A DNA stretch of 64,000 nt from Methylobacterium gossipiicola (GCF_900113485.1 NZ_FOPM01000010.1:1-64000); one strand, 5' to 3'; positions 45,655 to 56,090 are shown, numbered from the stretch's first letter. Notes: generated from the letters alone by a model not told the origin. Numbers and translations are program-made.

Positions 45655-46218
45655 TCAGTGCGGGAGCGCGACGCTGTCGAGGGCCTTGGTCAAGGCGGCC
45701 TCGTCGGGGCCGCGGCCCGTCAGGCGCTCGACGATGGCGGCGGCGGTCTCGCCGGCAATGCCGCGGACGTTGCCCATGGCCTCGGCGGTGCGGCTCCGGA
45801 TCGTGGCTTCGGAGGCGGCGATCTTCGCGTTGAGCTCGGCTTCGAGGGCCATGCGCTTGGCGTCGGCCTCCTGCGACAGGGCCGTGCGGGTCTCGAGGGC
45901 GATGGCCTGGGCCTTGGCCTGGGCGTCGCTGAGGGATTTCTCGTAAGCCGCGCCGGCGGCATCGGCCTCGGCCTTGAGGCGCTGGGCCTCGTCGAGGTCC
46001 GTGGACAGGCGGGCGGCGCGATCGTTCAGGATGGACTGGATGCGCGGCAGGGCGATCTTGTCCATGAGGTAATAGAGCAGCCCGAAGGCGAGGGCGAGCC
46101 AGATGAGCTGGGACGCGAAGGTATGGCTCTCGAAGGGCGGAAAGCCGCCACCATGCTCGGAAGCAGGCGTCGCGGCGAAGCCTTCATGCGTTGCGGTCGG
46201 ATGGGCCGGCTGAGCCAT
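45655..46218 (-). CDS. atpG: F0F1 ATP synthase subunit b'
   Basis: A 187-residue b'-type stalk subunit. It has a His-rich N-terminus, the membrane helix SQLIWLALAFGLLYYLMDKIALPRI, then a long charged helix. A separate b' gene alongside b is characteristic of alphaproteobacteria and photosynthetic lineages. Spaced 125 bases before atpF. Confidence 0.94.
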   Translation of the reverse strand: MAQPAHPTATHEGFAATPASEHGGGFPPFESHTFASQLIWLALAFGLLYYLMDKIALPRIQSILNDRAARLSTDLDEAQRLKAEADAAGAAYEKSLSDAQAKAQAIALETRTALSQEADAKRMALEAELNAKIAASEATIRSRTAEAMGNVRGIAGETAAAIVERLTGRGPDEAALTKALDSVALPH

Positions 46219-46353
46219 GACGTCCTTCGGTCATAGTGGGAGACTTGCGGTCCGACCGCGGGCATCGCGATCGTGTTCATGAGCGGGTGGGCCGGACGCG
46301 CCCTGCATCCCCTCGGAGATGCGGCGTCCGGCCCACGCGCGGTTCGTTGTCGC

Positions 46354-46581
46354 TTAGACGGCGAACAGGAGCAGCAGCGCGACGAGCAGCGAGAAGATGC
46401 CGAGCGCTTCCGTCAGGGCGAAGCCGAGGAGCAGGTTGCCGCGCTGGCCGTCGGCGGCCGAGGGGTTGCGCAGGGCGCCGGCGTAGAACTGGCCGAAGAG
46501 GTTGCCGAGGCCGATGGCGGCGCCCGCCATGCCGAGACAGGCGAGGCCGGCACCGATGTACTTGGCAGCTAAGGGATCCAT
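46354..46581 (-). CDS. atpE: F0F1 ATP synthase subunit c
   Basis: A 75-residue proteolipid of two membrane helices, forming the rotor ring. [72 protein letters not shown] includes the conserved RNP loop (ALRNPSA) and the ion-carrying Glu in LTEALGIF. Start at ATG 46581 ([10 protein letters not shown]); a TTG one codon upstream is ignored. Confidence 0.96.
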   Translation of the reverse strand: MDPLAAKYIGAGLACLGMAGAAIGLGNLFGQFYAGALRNPSAADGQRGNLLLGFALTEALGIFSLLVALLLLFAV

Positions 46582-46690
46582 CAAAATGCTCCTAGGGTCA
46601 GTTCGGTCGTGTGGGGAGAGAAATCCGGACCGCCAGGGCGAACCGGGGACGGAAGGGGGCGGGTCCCGACCTGGGCCGGGACGACCCGGC

Positions 46691-47446
46691 CTAGTGGCCG
46701 GGATGCAGCGCGTCGCTGAGGTAGATCGAAGCGAGCGTGGCGAAGACGTAGGCCTGCAGACCGGCCACGAGGAACTCGAGGGCCGTGACGGCGACGCTGA
46801 GCGCCAGCGGCAGGGGCGAGATCGCGCCCCAGGCTCCGGCGGCGAGGAGCGCCGGAACGAAGCCCGCGAAGATCTTCAGGGCGATGTGGCCGGCGAGCAC
46901 GTTGGCGAAGAGACGCACCGCGAGGCTGATGGGGCGCGAGATGAACGACACGATCTCGATGGCGACGATCATCGGCATCAGCCACCCGGGCACGCCCGAC
47001 GGGACGAACACCTTCAGGAACTTCGTGCCGTGGGCCATGAAGCCGTACACGATCACGGTGCCGATCACGAGGAGCGCCAGGGCGAAGGTGACGATGATGT
47101 GGCTCGTCACCGCGAAGGCATACGGGATCATGCCGAGCATGTTCAGCACGAGCACGAACATGAACAGCGAGAAGATCAGCGGCATGAACCGCTCGGAGCC
47201 GTGCCCCGCGGACTGGCGCAGGGTCGAACCGATGAACTCGTAGAAGATCTCGGCCAGGGACTGCATCCGGCCCGGCACCACCGAGCGCTGCGCCGTCGCC
47301 ACCACGGTGATCAGTGCGATGATCCCGACGGCGGCGAACATGTACAGGGCCGATTGCGTGAACGCGATCTCCTGATTGCCGATATGCCCGAACGAGACGA
47401 GCGGCTTAAGCTCGAACTGGTGGATCGGATCCATCTTTACGGCCAT
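46691..47446 (-). CDS. atpB: F0F1 ATP synthase subunit a
   Basis: A 251-residue stator/proton-channel subunit with several membrane helices. The essential Arg lies in [15 protein letters not shown], and the C-terminal helix ([26 protein letters not shown]) carries the conserved Gln. [13 protein letters not shown] is the usual N-terminus. Immediately follows atpI. Confidence 0.96.
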   Translation of the reverse strand: MAVKMDPIHQFELKPLVSFGHIGNQEIAFTQSALYMFAAVGIIALITVVATAQRSVVPGRMQSLAEIFYEFIGSTLRQSAGHGSERFMPLIFSLFMFVLVLNMLGMIPYAFAVTSHIIVTFALALLVIGTVIVYGFMAHGTKFLKVFVPSGVPGWLMPMIVAIEIVSFISRPISLAVRLFANVLAGHIALKIFAGFVPALLAAGAWGAISPLPLALSVAVTALEFLVAGLQAYVFATLASIYLSDALHPGH

Positions 47447-47517
47447 TGCCGCTCCCGTCCTTCTAGAAACCCCGGACCCGCGGGGTCCGCCACCAAATCC
47501 GCGCGAGCGGCATGTCT

Positions 47518-47901
47518 TCAGGACCGTTTGCGGTCCCGTTCCTGCGTCGGTGCCTTCGGGAGAGCCCCCGAGACACGCATGACGTTGTAGACCCCGGTGA
47601 GGAAGCCCAGCATCAGCAGGACGATCAGGCCCCAGGGTTTCGTCCCCAGGAAATGATCGGCCATCCAGCCGAGAATGCCCCCCGCCAGGACGCCGGCGAT
47701 GAACTCCGTCGAGAGTCGCATCGCCTGGCCGAGAGGAGAGGGCCCGGTCGAAGAACCGGAACGCGGCGCCGAACCGGACGGGGCACTGGGCCGCTTCCGT
47801 TCGATCTGCGTCTCGAGACGTTTGAGCCTCTGGGAGAGGTCATCGTCCCGCGCTTGCTCCCCACCGTTTCCGCGCCCGTCCCCTGTGCCGTTGCCGCTCA
47901 T
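47518..47901 (-). CDS. atpI: AtpI-type F0 assembly protein
   Basis: A 127-residue protein: disordered basic N-terminus, then two membrane helices (LSTEFIAGVLAGGILGWMADHFLG and WGLIVLLMLGFLTGVYNVMRV). The second is preceded by KPWG, as in AtpI/DUF AtpZ-type proteins. It heads the operon atpI-atpB-atpE-atpG(b')-atpF and helps c-ring assembly in the family. The promoter is presumably upstream in 47902-48074. Confidence 0.88.
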   Translation of the reverse strand: MSGNGTGDGRGNGGEQARDDDLSQRLKRLETQIERKRPSAPSGSAPRSGSSTGPSPLGQAMRLSTEFIAGVLAGGILGWMADHFLGTKPWGLIVLLMLGFLTGVYNVMRVSGALPKAPTQERDRKRS

Positions 47902-48074
47902 GATCGCGAAAACTCACATTGGCGAGAGCGAGGGAACCGGTCGGGACGCCTCCTTCAAGCGGGCGGCAACATAGTTTCGCCCACCTTGAGTGTCAAGGCG
48001 ACCCCGATACCGCCTAACCCCTTGCTCTCACTCGAAAAATCAACGTTTCGCCCGCATATCGCAAAAGCGATGCG

Positions 48075-48731
48075 TCAGGTGCCGAGAATCGGCTTGATGA
48101 CCTTCTCCATGCCCTCGATGGACATCTCGCCGGTGTAGCGTTCGCCGTTGATGAAGAAGGTCGGGGTGGAATCGACCTTGAAGGTCTCCATGCCCTTCTG
48201 CTTCACGGCGTTGATCGCCGAGTAGAGCTTCTGGTCCTTCAGGCAGCTCTCGAACTTGTCCTTCGAGTAGCCGGCCTGGCGCAGCATCTGCTCCAGGGCA
48301 TCCACGGGCGATTGCGGCTTCTGCACGTAGGCCCAGGCAGCCTGCTGGTCGAACAGCAGATCGGTGATGGGATAATATTTCGCGTCCCCATCGCAGCGCG
48401 CCAGCATGAACGCGGCGGTAGCCAGGGGATCGAGGGGAAATTCGCGCAGGGTGAAGCGCACCTTGCCGGTGTCGATGTAGCGCTCCTTGAGGAGCGGATA
48501 CGTCGTGCGGTGGAAGGCGGCGCAGTGCGAACAGGTCATCGAGGCGTACTCGATGATCGTGACCTTGGCGTCCTTCGGCCCGAGCCAGACGTCGCCCAGG
48601 GGGCCGGGCTCCATGAGGGTCGAGAGGTTCGCCGATCCTTGGGCGAGGGCCTCCAGGGTGAACCGGGGCAGGAGGGCCGCCGCGCCGAGGGCGAGGCCGG
48701 TGGCTTTGATGGCGTCGCGCCGGGTGATCAT
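48075..48731 (-). CDS. DsbA-family periplasmic thioredoxin
   Basis: A 218-residue protein with a signal sequence containing RRDAIKATGLALGAAALLPRF (twin-Arg-like RR but followed by a Tat-atypical motif; Sec or Tat uncertain). The DsbA fold has the CxxC active site ASMTCSHCAAFHRT and the cis-Pro loop DSTPTFFING near the end. It forms or transfers disulfides in the periplasm. ATG 48731 (MITRRDAIKA) is chosen over the upstream in-frame extension. In this order dsbA commonly sits between dciA (DUF721) and smc; here atpI follows instead. Confidence 0.86.
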   Translation of the reverse strand: MITRRDAIKATGLALGAAALLPRFTLEALAQGSANLSTLMEPGPLGDVWLGPKDAKVTIIEYASMTCSHCAAFHRTTYPLLKERYIDTGKVRFTLREFPLDPLATAAFMLARCDGDAKYYPITDLLFDQQAAWAYVQKPQSPVDALEQMLRQAGYSKDKFESCLKDQKLYSAINAVKQKGMETFKVDSTPTFFINGERYTGEMSIEGMEKVIKPILGT

Positions 48732-48879
48732 GGCTGTGACAGACTCCGCTTGCGGACCGACGTAGCGTCTGGCGCCTGCGGTAGATTTTCCGACGCCTCC
48801 TGACAAGGCGGGTGGGCGTTCCGTCGGCCTCAATCGCCGGCGCTCGCCTCCGCGAGTTTAGGCTTTCGCTTCGCTCGAT

Positions 48880-48955
48880 GTCTTTCAGGACCCGGTCCTG
48901 AAAGACCCGGTTCGCGCGGCGCTCTTCGCGCCGCGAAGCCGATCAATCGGCTTCG
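48880..48955. other. cluster of three inverted repeats
   Basis: GTCTTTCAGGACC-C-GGTCCTGAAAGAC (48880-48906); CGCGGCG-CTCTT-CGCGCCGCG (about 48915-48936); and GAAGCCGAT-CA-ATCGGCTTC (48936-48955). The cluster lies just past the dciA-like stop (48967) and before dsbA. It is probably a compound terminator of the dciA gene. Confidence 0.6.
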
Positions 48956-48966
48956 AAACCATGGCA

Positions 48967-49464
48967 TTAACGCCTTGGCGCGGCCTTCGGCACCGTGGCG
49001 ACCACCGCCGTGCCGAGGCGGTCGAGGGCCTCGCGCAGGCCCTCGTCGCCGATGGCCCGCACGGCGAGCGCCACTTCGCCGCGGCGAACGGGGTCGACCA
49101 CGGGCGGCGCCGCTTTCCGGCCGATGCGGTCGACCCGGCCCTGGCGCAGAACGATCTTGGCGACGCAGGCCCAGCCGTAATGGGCGTTGATGCGCTGGAT
49201 CACCACGGGGGCGAGGTGCTGGAGTTCGAGGGCGAACACGCCCTCCACCCGCACCACCAGGGTGCCGGGATCGGGCCGGCCCTCCTCTTCGCGCCGGCGC
49301 CGGCGCGGCCATTCGAGCTTGGACGGCTGGCAATAGCGGGCGAGGCGCTCGCCGACGATCTCCGGCCAGGCGGCGAGGATGTCCGTCGAGGCGAAGCCCT
49401 GCGCGGCGAAGGCCGGCCCGATGCAGGCATCGAGGAGTTCGGCCAGGGGCTTCACCCGCGCCAT
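48967..49464 (-). CDS. DUF721/DciA-like protein
   Basis: A 165-residue protein: ARVKPLAELLDACIGPAFAAQGFASTDILAAWPEIVGERLARYCQPSKLEWPR (DUF721 core), a basic linker, LVVRVEGVFALELQHLAPVVIQRINAHYGWACVAKIVLRQGRV. The DUF721 family includes DciA, the loader of replicative helicase DnaB in many bacteria. ATG 49464 (MARVKPLAEL). It is divergent from mutY. Confidence 0.8.
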   Translation of the reverse strand: MARVKPLAELLDACIGPAFAAQGFASTDILAAWPEIVGERLARYCQPSKLEWPRRRRREEEGRPDPGTLVVRVEGVFALELQHLAPVVIQRINAHYGWACVAKIVLRQGRVDRIGRKAAPPVVDPVRRGEVALAVRAIGDEGLREALDRLGTAVVATVPKAAPRR

Positions 49465-49614
49465 GCGCAACCGTCCCCAATCCTCGAAAAAAACCGATCC
49501 GTCCCGTATCGCCCGCGAATGGTTAGCACGGCGTTGCGCGCGGGAGGGAGCCCCCGGTTGGACGCGTCCGCCCGGCGGGGTAAGGACGGGGCTTCCTCGC
49601 CAGTGCCGAGCCCC

Positions 49615-50916
49615 GTGACCGACGCACCTCTCCCGAGCCCCCGGGCGGACGATCTGCTGGCCTGGTACGACCGGCACCGCCGGGTCCTGCCCTGGCGCGC
49701 CCTGCCGGGCGAGGTGCCCGATCCGTACCGGGTCTGGCTCTCCGAGGTGATGCTGCAGCAGACCACCATCGCGGCGGTCAAACCCTATTTTCACAAGTTC
49801 CTTGAGCGATTCCCGAGCGTCGAGGCCCTGGCGGCGGCGCCGGAAGAGGCGGTGATGGCGGCCTGGGCCGGGCTCGGCTATTATTCCCGCGCCCGCAATC
49901 TGCACGCCTGCGCCAAGGCCGTGGCGGCCATGGGCGCGTTTCCCGACACCCTCGTGGGCTTGCGCAAGCTGCCGGGGGTCGGTGCCTACACGGCCGGCGC
50001 CATCGCGGCCATCGCGTTCGATCGCCCCGAGGCGGCCGTCGACGGCAATGTCGAGCGGGTGATGACCCGGCTCCATGCCATCGAGACCCTGATGCCCGCC
50101 GCCCGTGCCGAGGTCCGGGTGGTGACGCAGGATCTGGTGCCCCGCGACCGGCCCGGCGACTTCGCGCAGGCCGTGATGGATCTCGGCGCCACGATCTGCA
50201 CGCCGAAGCGCCCGGCCTGCGCCCTGTGCCCGTGGCTGGCCCCGTGCCGCGCCCGCGCCGCCGGCACCCAGGAGACGTTTCCGCGCAAGCTGAAGGCCGT
50301 GAAGGGAACGCTGCGCAAGGGCGCGGCCTTCGTCGCCGTGCGGGCCGGCGACGAGGCGATTCTCCTGCGCACCCGCCCGCCCGAGGGCCTACTCGGCGCC
50401 ATGGCGGAGCCGCCCATGAGCCCGTGGGAGCCGGATTACGACCCCGCCCAGGCCCTCCTCGACGCGCCGTTCGACGCGCGCTGGAAACGCCTGCCGGGCC
50501 TCGTCCGCCACGGCTTCACGCATTTCCCCCTGGAACTGACGGTGTTTTTCGCCCGCGTGGCCCTGAGTACGTCAGCTCCAACCGGCATGCGGTTCACGCC
50601 GAAGCGGGATCTCGACAACGAACCCCTGCCGGGGGTGATGAAGAAGGTCCTGGCCCATGCCTTCGACCCGAAGCCCGAGCCGGTGAAGCGCGGCCGCCCG
50701 AAGGCCCTGCGGGCGATTCCCGACACGCCCCTCTTCGCCGAACCCGAGGAGGAGGCCCCGCCACCCCCGCCGAGCTTTCGCCCCGTGCCGAAGCCGGCCC
50801 CGCGCGTGGCCGCGCCGCCGCCAACGGACGACGGGGAGGGGTTCTTCGGGGAGATGGAGGAGACGGCCCCGCCGGAGGCACCGCGCAAGCGCGGGCGACC
50901 GAAGACGCGAAGATAG
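49615..50916 (+). CDS. mutY: A/G-specific adenine DNA glycosylase MutY with AT-hook tail
   Basis: A 433-residue enzyme removing A mispaired with 8-oxoG. The catalytic Glu lies in LSEVMLQQT. The helix-hairpin-helix is LPGVGAYTAGAIAAIAF, followed by Asp in DGNVERVMTRL. The [4Fe-4S] ligands are C-x6-C-x2-C-x5-C (CTPKRPACALCPWLAPC). The NUDIX-like C-terminal domain ends FTHFPLELTVFFARV. The remaining ~125 residues are unusual: two basic GRP motifs (KRGRPKAL, RKRGRPKTRR) of the AT-hook type separated by a Pro-rich stretch. GTG 49615 starts near homology; GTG 49603 and ATG 49519 are alternatives. Confidence 0.9.
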   Translation: MTDAPLPSPRADDLLAWYDRHRRVLPWRALPGEVPDPYRVWLSEVMLQQTTIAAVKPYFHKFLERFPSVEALAAAPEEAVMAAWAGLGYYSRARNLHACAKAVAAMGAFPDTLVGLRKLPGVGAYTAGAIAAIAFDRPEAAVDGNVERVMTRLHAIETLMPAARAEVRVVTQDLVPRDRPGDFAQAVMDLGATICTPKRPACALCPWLAPCRARAAGTQETFPRKLKAVKGTLRKGAAFVAVRAGDEAILLRTRPPEGLLGAMAEPPMSPWEPDYDPAQALLDAPFDARWKRLPGLVRHGFTHFPLELTVFFARVALSTSAPTGMRFTPKRDLDNEPLPGVMKKVLAHAFDPKPEPVKRGRPKALRAIPDTPLFAEPEEEAPPPPPSFRPVPKPAPRVAAPPPTDDGEGFFGEMEETAPPEAPRKRGRPKTRR

Positions 50917-50964
50917 AAGAGATGATCCCCGCTCCGGGCGGGACCATCGCGAATCGTGCGCGAG

Positions 50965-50993
50965 TCCTCGCCCCGCTTGCGGGAAGAGGGTTC
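50965..50993. repeat. short intergenic repeat, degenerate GGAGAGGG type
   Basis: CTCGCCCCGC-TT-GCGGGAAGAGGGTTCGG. Palindromic core with one mismatch to the family core GGGGAGAGGG. It sits after mutY, next to the long palindromic element copy 2. Confidence 0.45.
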
Positions 50994-51047
50994 GGGCGCG
51001 GACGGACGGCTTAGCCTTCGGGGCCGTCCGGCTCGGCCGGCGGTGAG

Positions 51048-51134
51048 CTTAGTGTCTCTCACAAAACTCCCGTAGCGCCGTCGAGCCCAAGGCAAGAGCC
51101 GACCGTGATCGGGAGTTTTGTGAGGCACTCTTAA
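51048..51134 (-). repeat. ~87-bp palindromic dispersed element, copy 2
   Basis: On the plus strand CTTAGTGTCTCTCACAAAA starts it and GAGGCACTCTTAA ends it. The inner arms CTCACAAAACTCCCG (51058-51072) and CGGGAGTTTTGTGAG (51110-51124) pair perfectly. It is inverted relative to copy 1. It lies five bases past the ccrM stop. The arms could fold into a strong hairpin. Confidence 0.75.
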
Positions 51135-51138
51135 AAAC

Positions 51139-52907
<1,769 letters not shown>

Positions 52908-53255
52908 ATGAATATCAAGCCTGTTCGTGTGGCCGCCCTCCTCGTTGGAACCGTCGTGACCCTCGCCAGCCTGCCCGCCGCCGCCCAGAGCGGCGCGGCC
53001 TCCTGGTACGGAAGCGGTCGCAAGACGGCCAACGGCGAGCGGTTCAACCCGAACGGAATGACGGCGGCCCATCGCAGCTTGCCCTTCGGCACCCGGGTGC
53101 GGGTGGAGAACAAGCGCAACGGCCGCTCCGTGGTGGTGCGGATCAATGATCGGGGCCCGTTCGTGCGCGGCCGGATCATCGATCTCGCCCGGGGCCCGGC
53201 CCGGGCCATCGGCCTCGGCGGCGTGACCCGCGTGGCCCTCAGCGTGGTCCACTGA
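52908..53255 (+). CDS. rlpA: RlpA-like septal/lytic transglycosylase (double-psi beta-barrel)
   Basis: A 115-residue secreted protein. The signal peptide is [27 protein letters not shown]. The double-psi barrel is [75 protein letters not shown]. These are RlpA core motifs ([25 protein letters not shown]). RlpA is a lytic transglycosylase acting on denuded glycans. The SPOR domain of larger RlpA proteins is absent, so this is a minimal form. A hairpin (53284-53309) follows. Confidence 0.88.
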   Translation: MNIKPVRVAALLVGTVVTLASLPAAAQSGAASWYGSGRKTANGERFNPNGMTAAHRSLPFGTRVRVENKRNGRSVVVRINDRGPFVRGRIIDLARGPARAIGLGGVTRVALSVVH

Positions 53256-53283
53256 CGCGATCCTGAAAAGAAGCCGATCCACG

Positions 53284-53309
53284 GCCGCCGGCGTTGTCTC
53301 GCCGGCGGC
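53284..53309 (+). terminator. hairpin after rlpA
   Basis: A 10-bp stem GCCGCCGGCG/CGCCGGCGGC with a 6-base loop. It is 28 bases beyond the rlpA stop, before the PHA-system gene. No U-tract follows. Confidence 0.55.
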
Positions 53310-53352
53310 TATCCCCATTTCCAACGTCGGACCAACCCCGCGCAGGACCCCG

Positions 53353-53667
53353 ATGCCCAAGCCCCTCATCGTCGAAATCCCGCATGAACTCGGCCTCGCC
53401 GAGGCCCGCCGGCGCATCGCCGACGGTCTCGAACAGGCTCAGGGCATGCTCGGCAAGACCGGCATCGCCGTCGACCGGATGACCTGGACCGACGACCGCC
53501 TCGACTTCGCCATGGCGGCCATGGGCCAGAAGGTCGACGGGCAGGTGGACGTGGGTCCCCAGACCGTGCGGGTCGAGGTGCGGCTCCCCCTGCTGCTGGC
53601 CCTGTTCGCCGAGCGCATCCAGAAGAAGGTCGGCCAGGAGGGCAATCTGCTCCTCACGAAGAAGTAG
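53353..53667 (+). CDS. polyhydroxyalkanoic acid system family protein
   Basis: A 104-residue protein, the usual length for the PHA-granule region family (TIGR02610-like). It starts MPKPLIVEIPHELGLAEARRRIADGLEQAQGML and ends RVEVRLPLLLALFAERIQKKVGQEGNLLLTKK. The IPHxLG and RIxxxxE/QxG features are typical. It binds or accompanies PHA granule metabolism in other alphaproteobacteria, inferred here. No pha biosynthesis genes are adjacent. Confidence 0.78.
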   Translation: MPKPLIVEIPHELGLAEARRRIADGLEQAQGMLGKTGIAVDRMTWTDDRLDFAMAAMGQKVDGQVDVGPQTVRVEVRLPLLLALFAERIQKKVGQEGNLLLTKK

Positions 53668-53761
53668 GGTTTCGTCCGAGGCGAAGGAGGCCCGGTGCGG
53701 CAGCGGACGGAACCGTTGCGTCGGGCACCCGTTGCCAAGCCCCGACCTTTCGCGAGGCCCC

Positions 53762-53986
53762 ATGTCGAATCCCGGCTCCCCGATCCCCGAAGCGCCCGTG
53801 CCCGAGACGCCCTATGAGGCGCCGCAGACGCCGCCGCCCGGCCCCGATCTGCCCGAGCCGGAATTTCCGGGCCGCTCCCCAACGGAGGCCCCCGACGTGA
53901 CGCCGGCCGAGATTCCGGTGAACGATCCGGGCATCGGCCCCGATGTCGGTCCGGCTCCGACGGGACCGGCCAATCCCGTGATGTGA
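53762..53986 (+). CDS. small proline-rich hypothetical protein
   Basis: A 74-residue low-complexity protein, about one third Pro, with many Glu/Gly/Asp (MSNPGSPIPEAPVPETPYEAPQTPPPGPDLPEPEFPG...). No signal peptide, no hydrophobic segment, probably disordered. I recognise no family. ATG 53762. Clean GC3 usage and length suggest a real gene, but low-complexity composition lowers the certainty. Confidence 0.5.
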   Translation: MSNPGSPIPEAPVPETPYEAPQTPPPGPDLPEPEFPGRSPTEAPDVTPAEIPVNDPGIGPDVGPAPTGPANPVM

Positions 53987-54049
53987 GCCGCACGCCCCGG
54001 CGCCCGGAACCATTTGTTCGCGGGCGCCGGCACTGCCATAAGCCCGGCC

Positions 54050-55876
54050 ATGGCCGCTCCTCCGCTCCTCACCCTTCAAGACGTCGCCCTCACGTTCGGC
54101 GGCACGCCGCTCATCGAGCGGGCCGAGCTCGCGATCTCGCCGGGCGAACGCACCTGCCTCGTCGGCCGCAACGGCTCGGGCAAATCGACCCTGATGAAGA
54201 TCGCCGCCGGTCTGGTGGAGCCCGACAAGGGCGTGCGCTTCGTCCAGCCCGGCACCACCATCCGGTATCTCGCCCAGGAGCCGGATTTTTCGGGGTTCGA
54301 CACCACCCTCGCATTCGTCGAGGCCGGTCTCACCCACGGCGACGACGCCTACCGCGCCCGCTACCTGCTGGAGAGCCTCGGGATGACCGGGGCGGAGGAC
54401 CCGACGCGGCTGTCGGGCGGCGAGGGGCGGCGCGTGGCCCTCGCCCAGGCGCTCGCGCCCGAGCCCGACGTGCTGCTCCTCGACGAGCCCACCAACCACC
54501 TCGACCTGCCGGCCATCGAGTGGCTGGAATCCGAGCTGAAGAGCGTGCGCGGCGCCCTCGTGCTCATCTCCCACGACCGGCGCTTCCTCTCGGCCCTGTC
54601 GAAGACGACCGTGTGGCTCGACCGCGGCATCACCCGGCGGATCGAGCAGGGGTTCTCCACCTTCGAGGCGTGGCGCGACGCGTTCTTCGAGGAGGAGGAG
54701 CGCGACCGGCACAAGCTGGAGCGCAAGATCGCCGACGAGGAGCATTGGCTGCGCTACGGCGTGACGGCGCGGCGCAAGCGCAACGTCCGGCGCCTCGGCA
54801 ATCTCCAGCAATTGCGCAAGGACCGGCGCGAGGACCGCCGGCCCGTGGGCACCGCCACCATGAGCTCGACGGAGGCCGACCCGTCCGGCGCCCTCGTGGT
54901 TGAGGCCAAGGGCGCCACGAAGGCCTACGGGACCCGCACCATCGTGGACGACCTGTCGATCCGGGTGATGCGCGGCGACCGCCTCGGCATCGTCGGGCCG
55001 AACGGCGCGGGCAAGACCACCCTCATCAACCTCCTGACCGGCCAGCAGCCACCGGATGCCGGCACCATCGCGCTCGGCACCAACCTCAAGATGATGCTCC
55101 TCGATCAGACCCGCGCGGTGCTGGAACCGTCGATGACCGTGCGGGACGTGCTCACGGGCGGCAGCGGCGATTCCGTGATCGTGGGCGGCGTGAGCCGCCA
55201 CGTCATCGGCTACATGAAGGACTTCCTGTTCACGCCCGAGCAGGCCCGCACCCCCGTGAGCGTGCTCTCGGGCGGCGAGCGCAACCGCCTGCTCATCGCT
55301 CGGGCGCTCGCGCAGCCCGCCAACCTCCTCGTCCTCGACGAGCCGACCAACGACCTCGACCTCGAGACCCTCGACCTGCTGCAGGAGATGCTCACCGACT
55401 ATTCCGGCACCCTGATCCTCGTGAGCCACGACCGCGACTTCCTCGACCGGGTGGTGGGCAGCGTGCTGGTGAGCGAGGGCGAGGGCGTCTGGGTCGAGTA
55501 TGCGGGCGGCTACACCGACATGATCGCCCAGCGCGGCCAGGGCGTTCAGGCCCGCACCGTCGCGTCCGCCTCCCGCGCCGCGCCGCGCAAGGCCGAGGGG
55601 GCAAAGGAGGCGGCCAGGCCCGAGGCGAGCAAGCCCGAGCCCGCAAAGGGCAAGCTCGGGTTCAAGGACCAGCACGAGCTCAAAACCTTGCCGGATCGGA
55701 TGAAGAAGCTCGAATCCGACATCGCCAAGCTGCGCGAGGTGCTCGCCGACCCGCAGCTCTACGCCCGTGACCCGGCCCGCTTCGCCAAGGCCTCGGCCCT
55801 CCTGGGCGAAGCCGAGACCCAGCTCGCCGCCGCCGAGGACCGCTGGCTCGAACTCGAGATGCTGCGCGACGCCTGA
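54050..55876 (+). CDS. uup: ABC-F family ATPase (Uup-like)
   Basis: A 608-residue protein with two ATPase cassettes and no membrane segments. Cassette 1: GRNGSGKST, LSGGEGRRVALAQAL, VLLLDEPTNHLD. Cassette 2: [36 protein letters not shown]. The linker EEEERDRHKLERKIADEEHWLRYGVTARRKRNVRRLGNLQQLR is the P-site interacting motif region. The C-terminal coiled coil (PDRMKKLESDIAKLREVLADPQLYA...) is diagnostic of Uup rather than EttA. ABC-F proteins act on ribosomes or DNA structures. ATG 54050 is preferred over an in-frame start 36 bases earlier. Confidence 0.92.
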   Translation: MAAPPLLTLQDVALTFGGTPLIERAELAISPGERTCLVGRNGSGKSTLMKIAAGLVEPDKGVRFVQPGTTIRYLAQEPDFSGFDTTLAFVEAGLTHGDDAYRARYLLESLGMTGAEDPTRLSGGEGRRVALAQALAPEPDVLLLDEPTNHLDLPAIEWLESELKSVRGALVLISHDRRFLSALSKTTVWLDRGITRRIEQGFSTFEAWRDAFFEEEERDRHKLERKIADEEHWLRYGVTARRKRNVRRLGNLQQLRKDRREDRRPVGTATMSSTEADPSGALVVEAKGATKAYGTRTIVDDLSIRVMRGDRLGIVGPNGAGKTTLINLLTGQQPPDAGTIALGTNLKMMLLDQTRAVLEPSMTVRDVLTGGSGDSVIVGGVSRHVIGYMKDFLFTPEQARTPVSVLSGGERNRLLIARALAQPANLLVLDEPTNDLDLETLDLLQEMLTDYSGTLILVSHDRDFLDRVVGSVLVSEGEGVWVEYAGGYTDMIAQRGQGVQARTVASASRAAPRKAEGAKEAARPEASKPEPAKGKLGFKDQHELKTLPDRMKKLESDIAKLREVLADPQLYARDPARFAKASALLGEAETQLAAAEDRWLELEMLRDA

Positions 55877-55958
55877 CGCCTTCATGATGCCGTGATGGCC
55901 GTGTGCTGTCCTTCGGATCACACGATCGGGGACGCGGCGACCGCTGGGGCGCCGGGCT

Positions 55959-55990
55959 CCCTCTCCTGAAGCGGGAGGGGGCCCGCGCTC
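55959..55990. repeat. short GGGAGGGGG-type intergenic palindrome
   Basis: CCCTCTCCTGAAGCGGGAGGGGGCCCGCGCTC. It belongs to the same repeat family as the 34.7 and 41.2 kb copies (shared CCCGCGCT tail). It lies between the Uup-like gene and the OmpA/BON-like gene. Confidence 0.5.
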
Positions 55991-56090
55991 ACCATGAGAA
56001 CGGTCAGTCGGGGTGCCTGCGAGGCGCGGTGATCCACGTCGGGTGCCGCCCCCTCATCCACAACCTCCACCACCGGGAGCCGATCTGCCC

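Noticed and set aside
49519-49614. ATG-started 32-residue N-terminal extension of MutY
   Set aside because: No ribosome site, and the extension is low-complexity and absent from the family; kept only as an alternative start.
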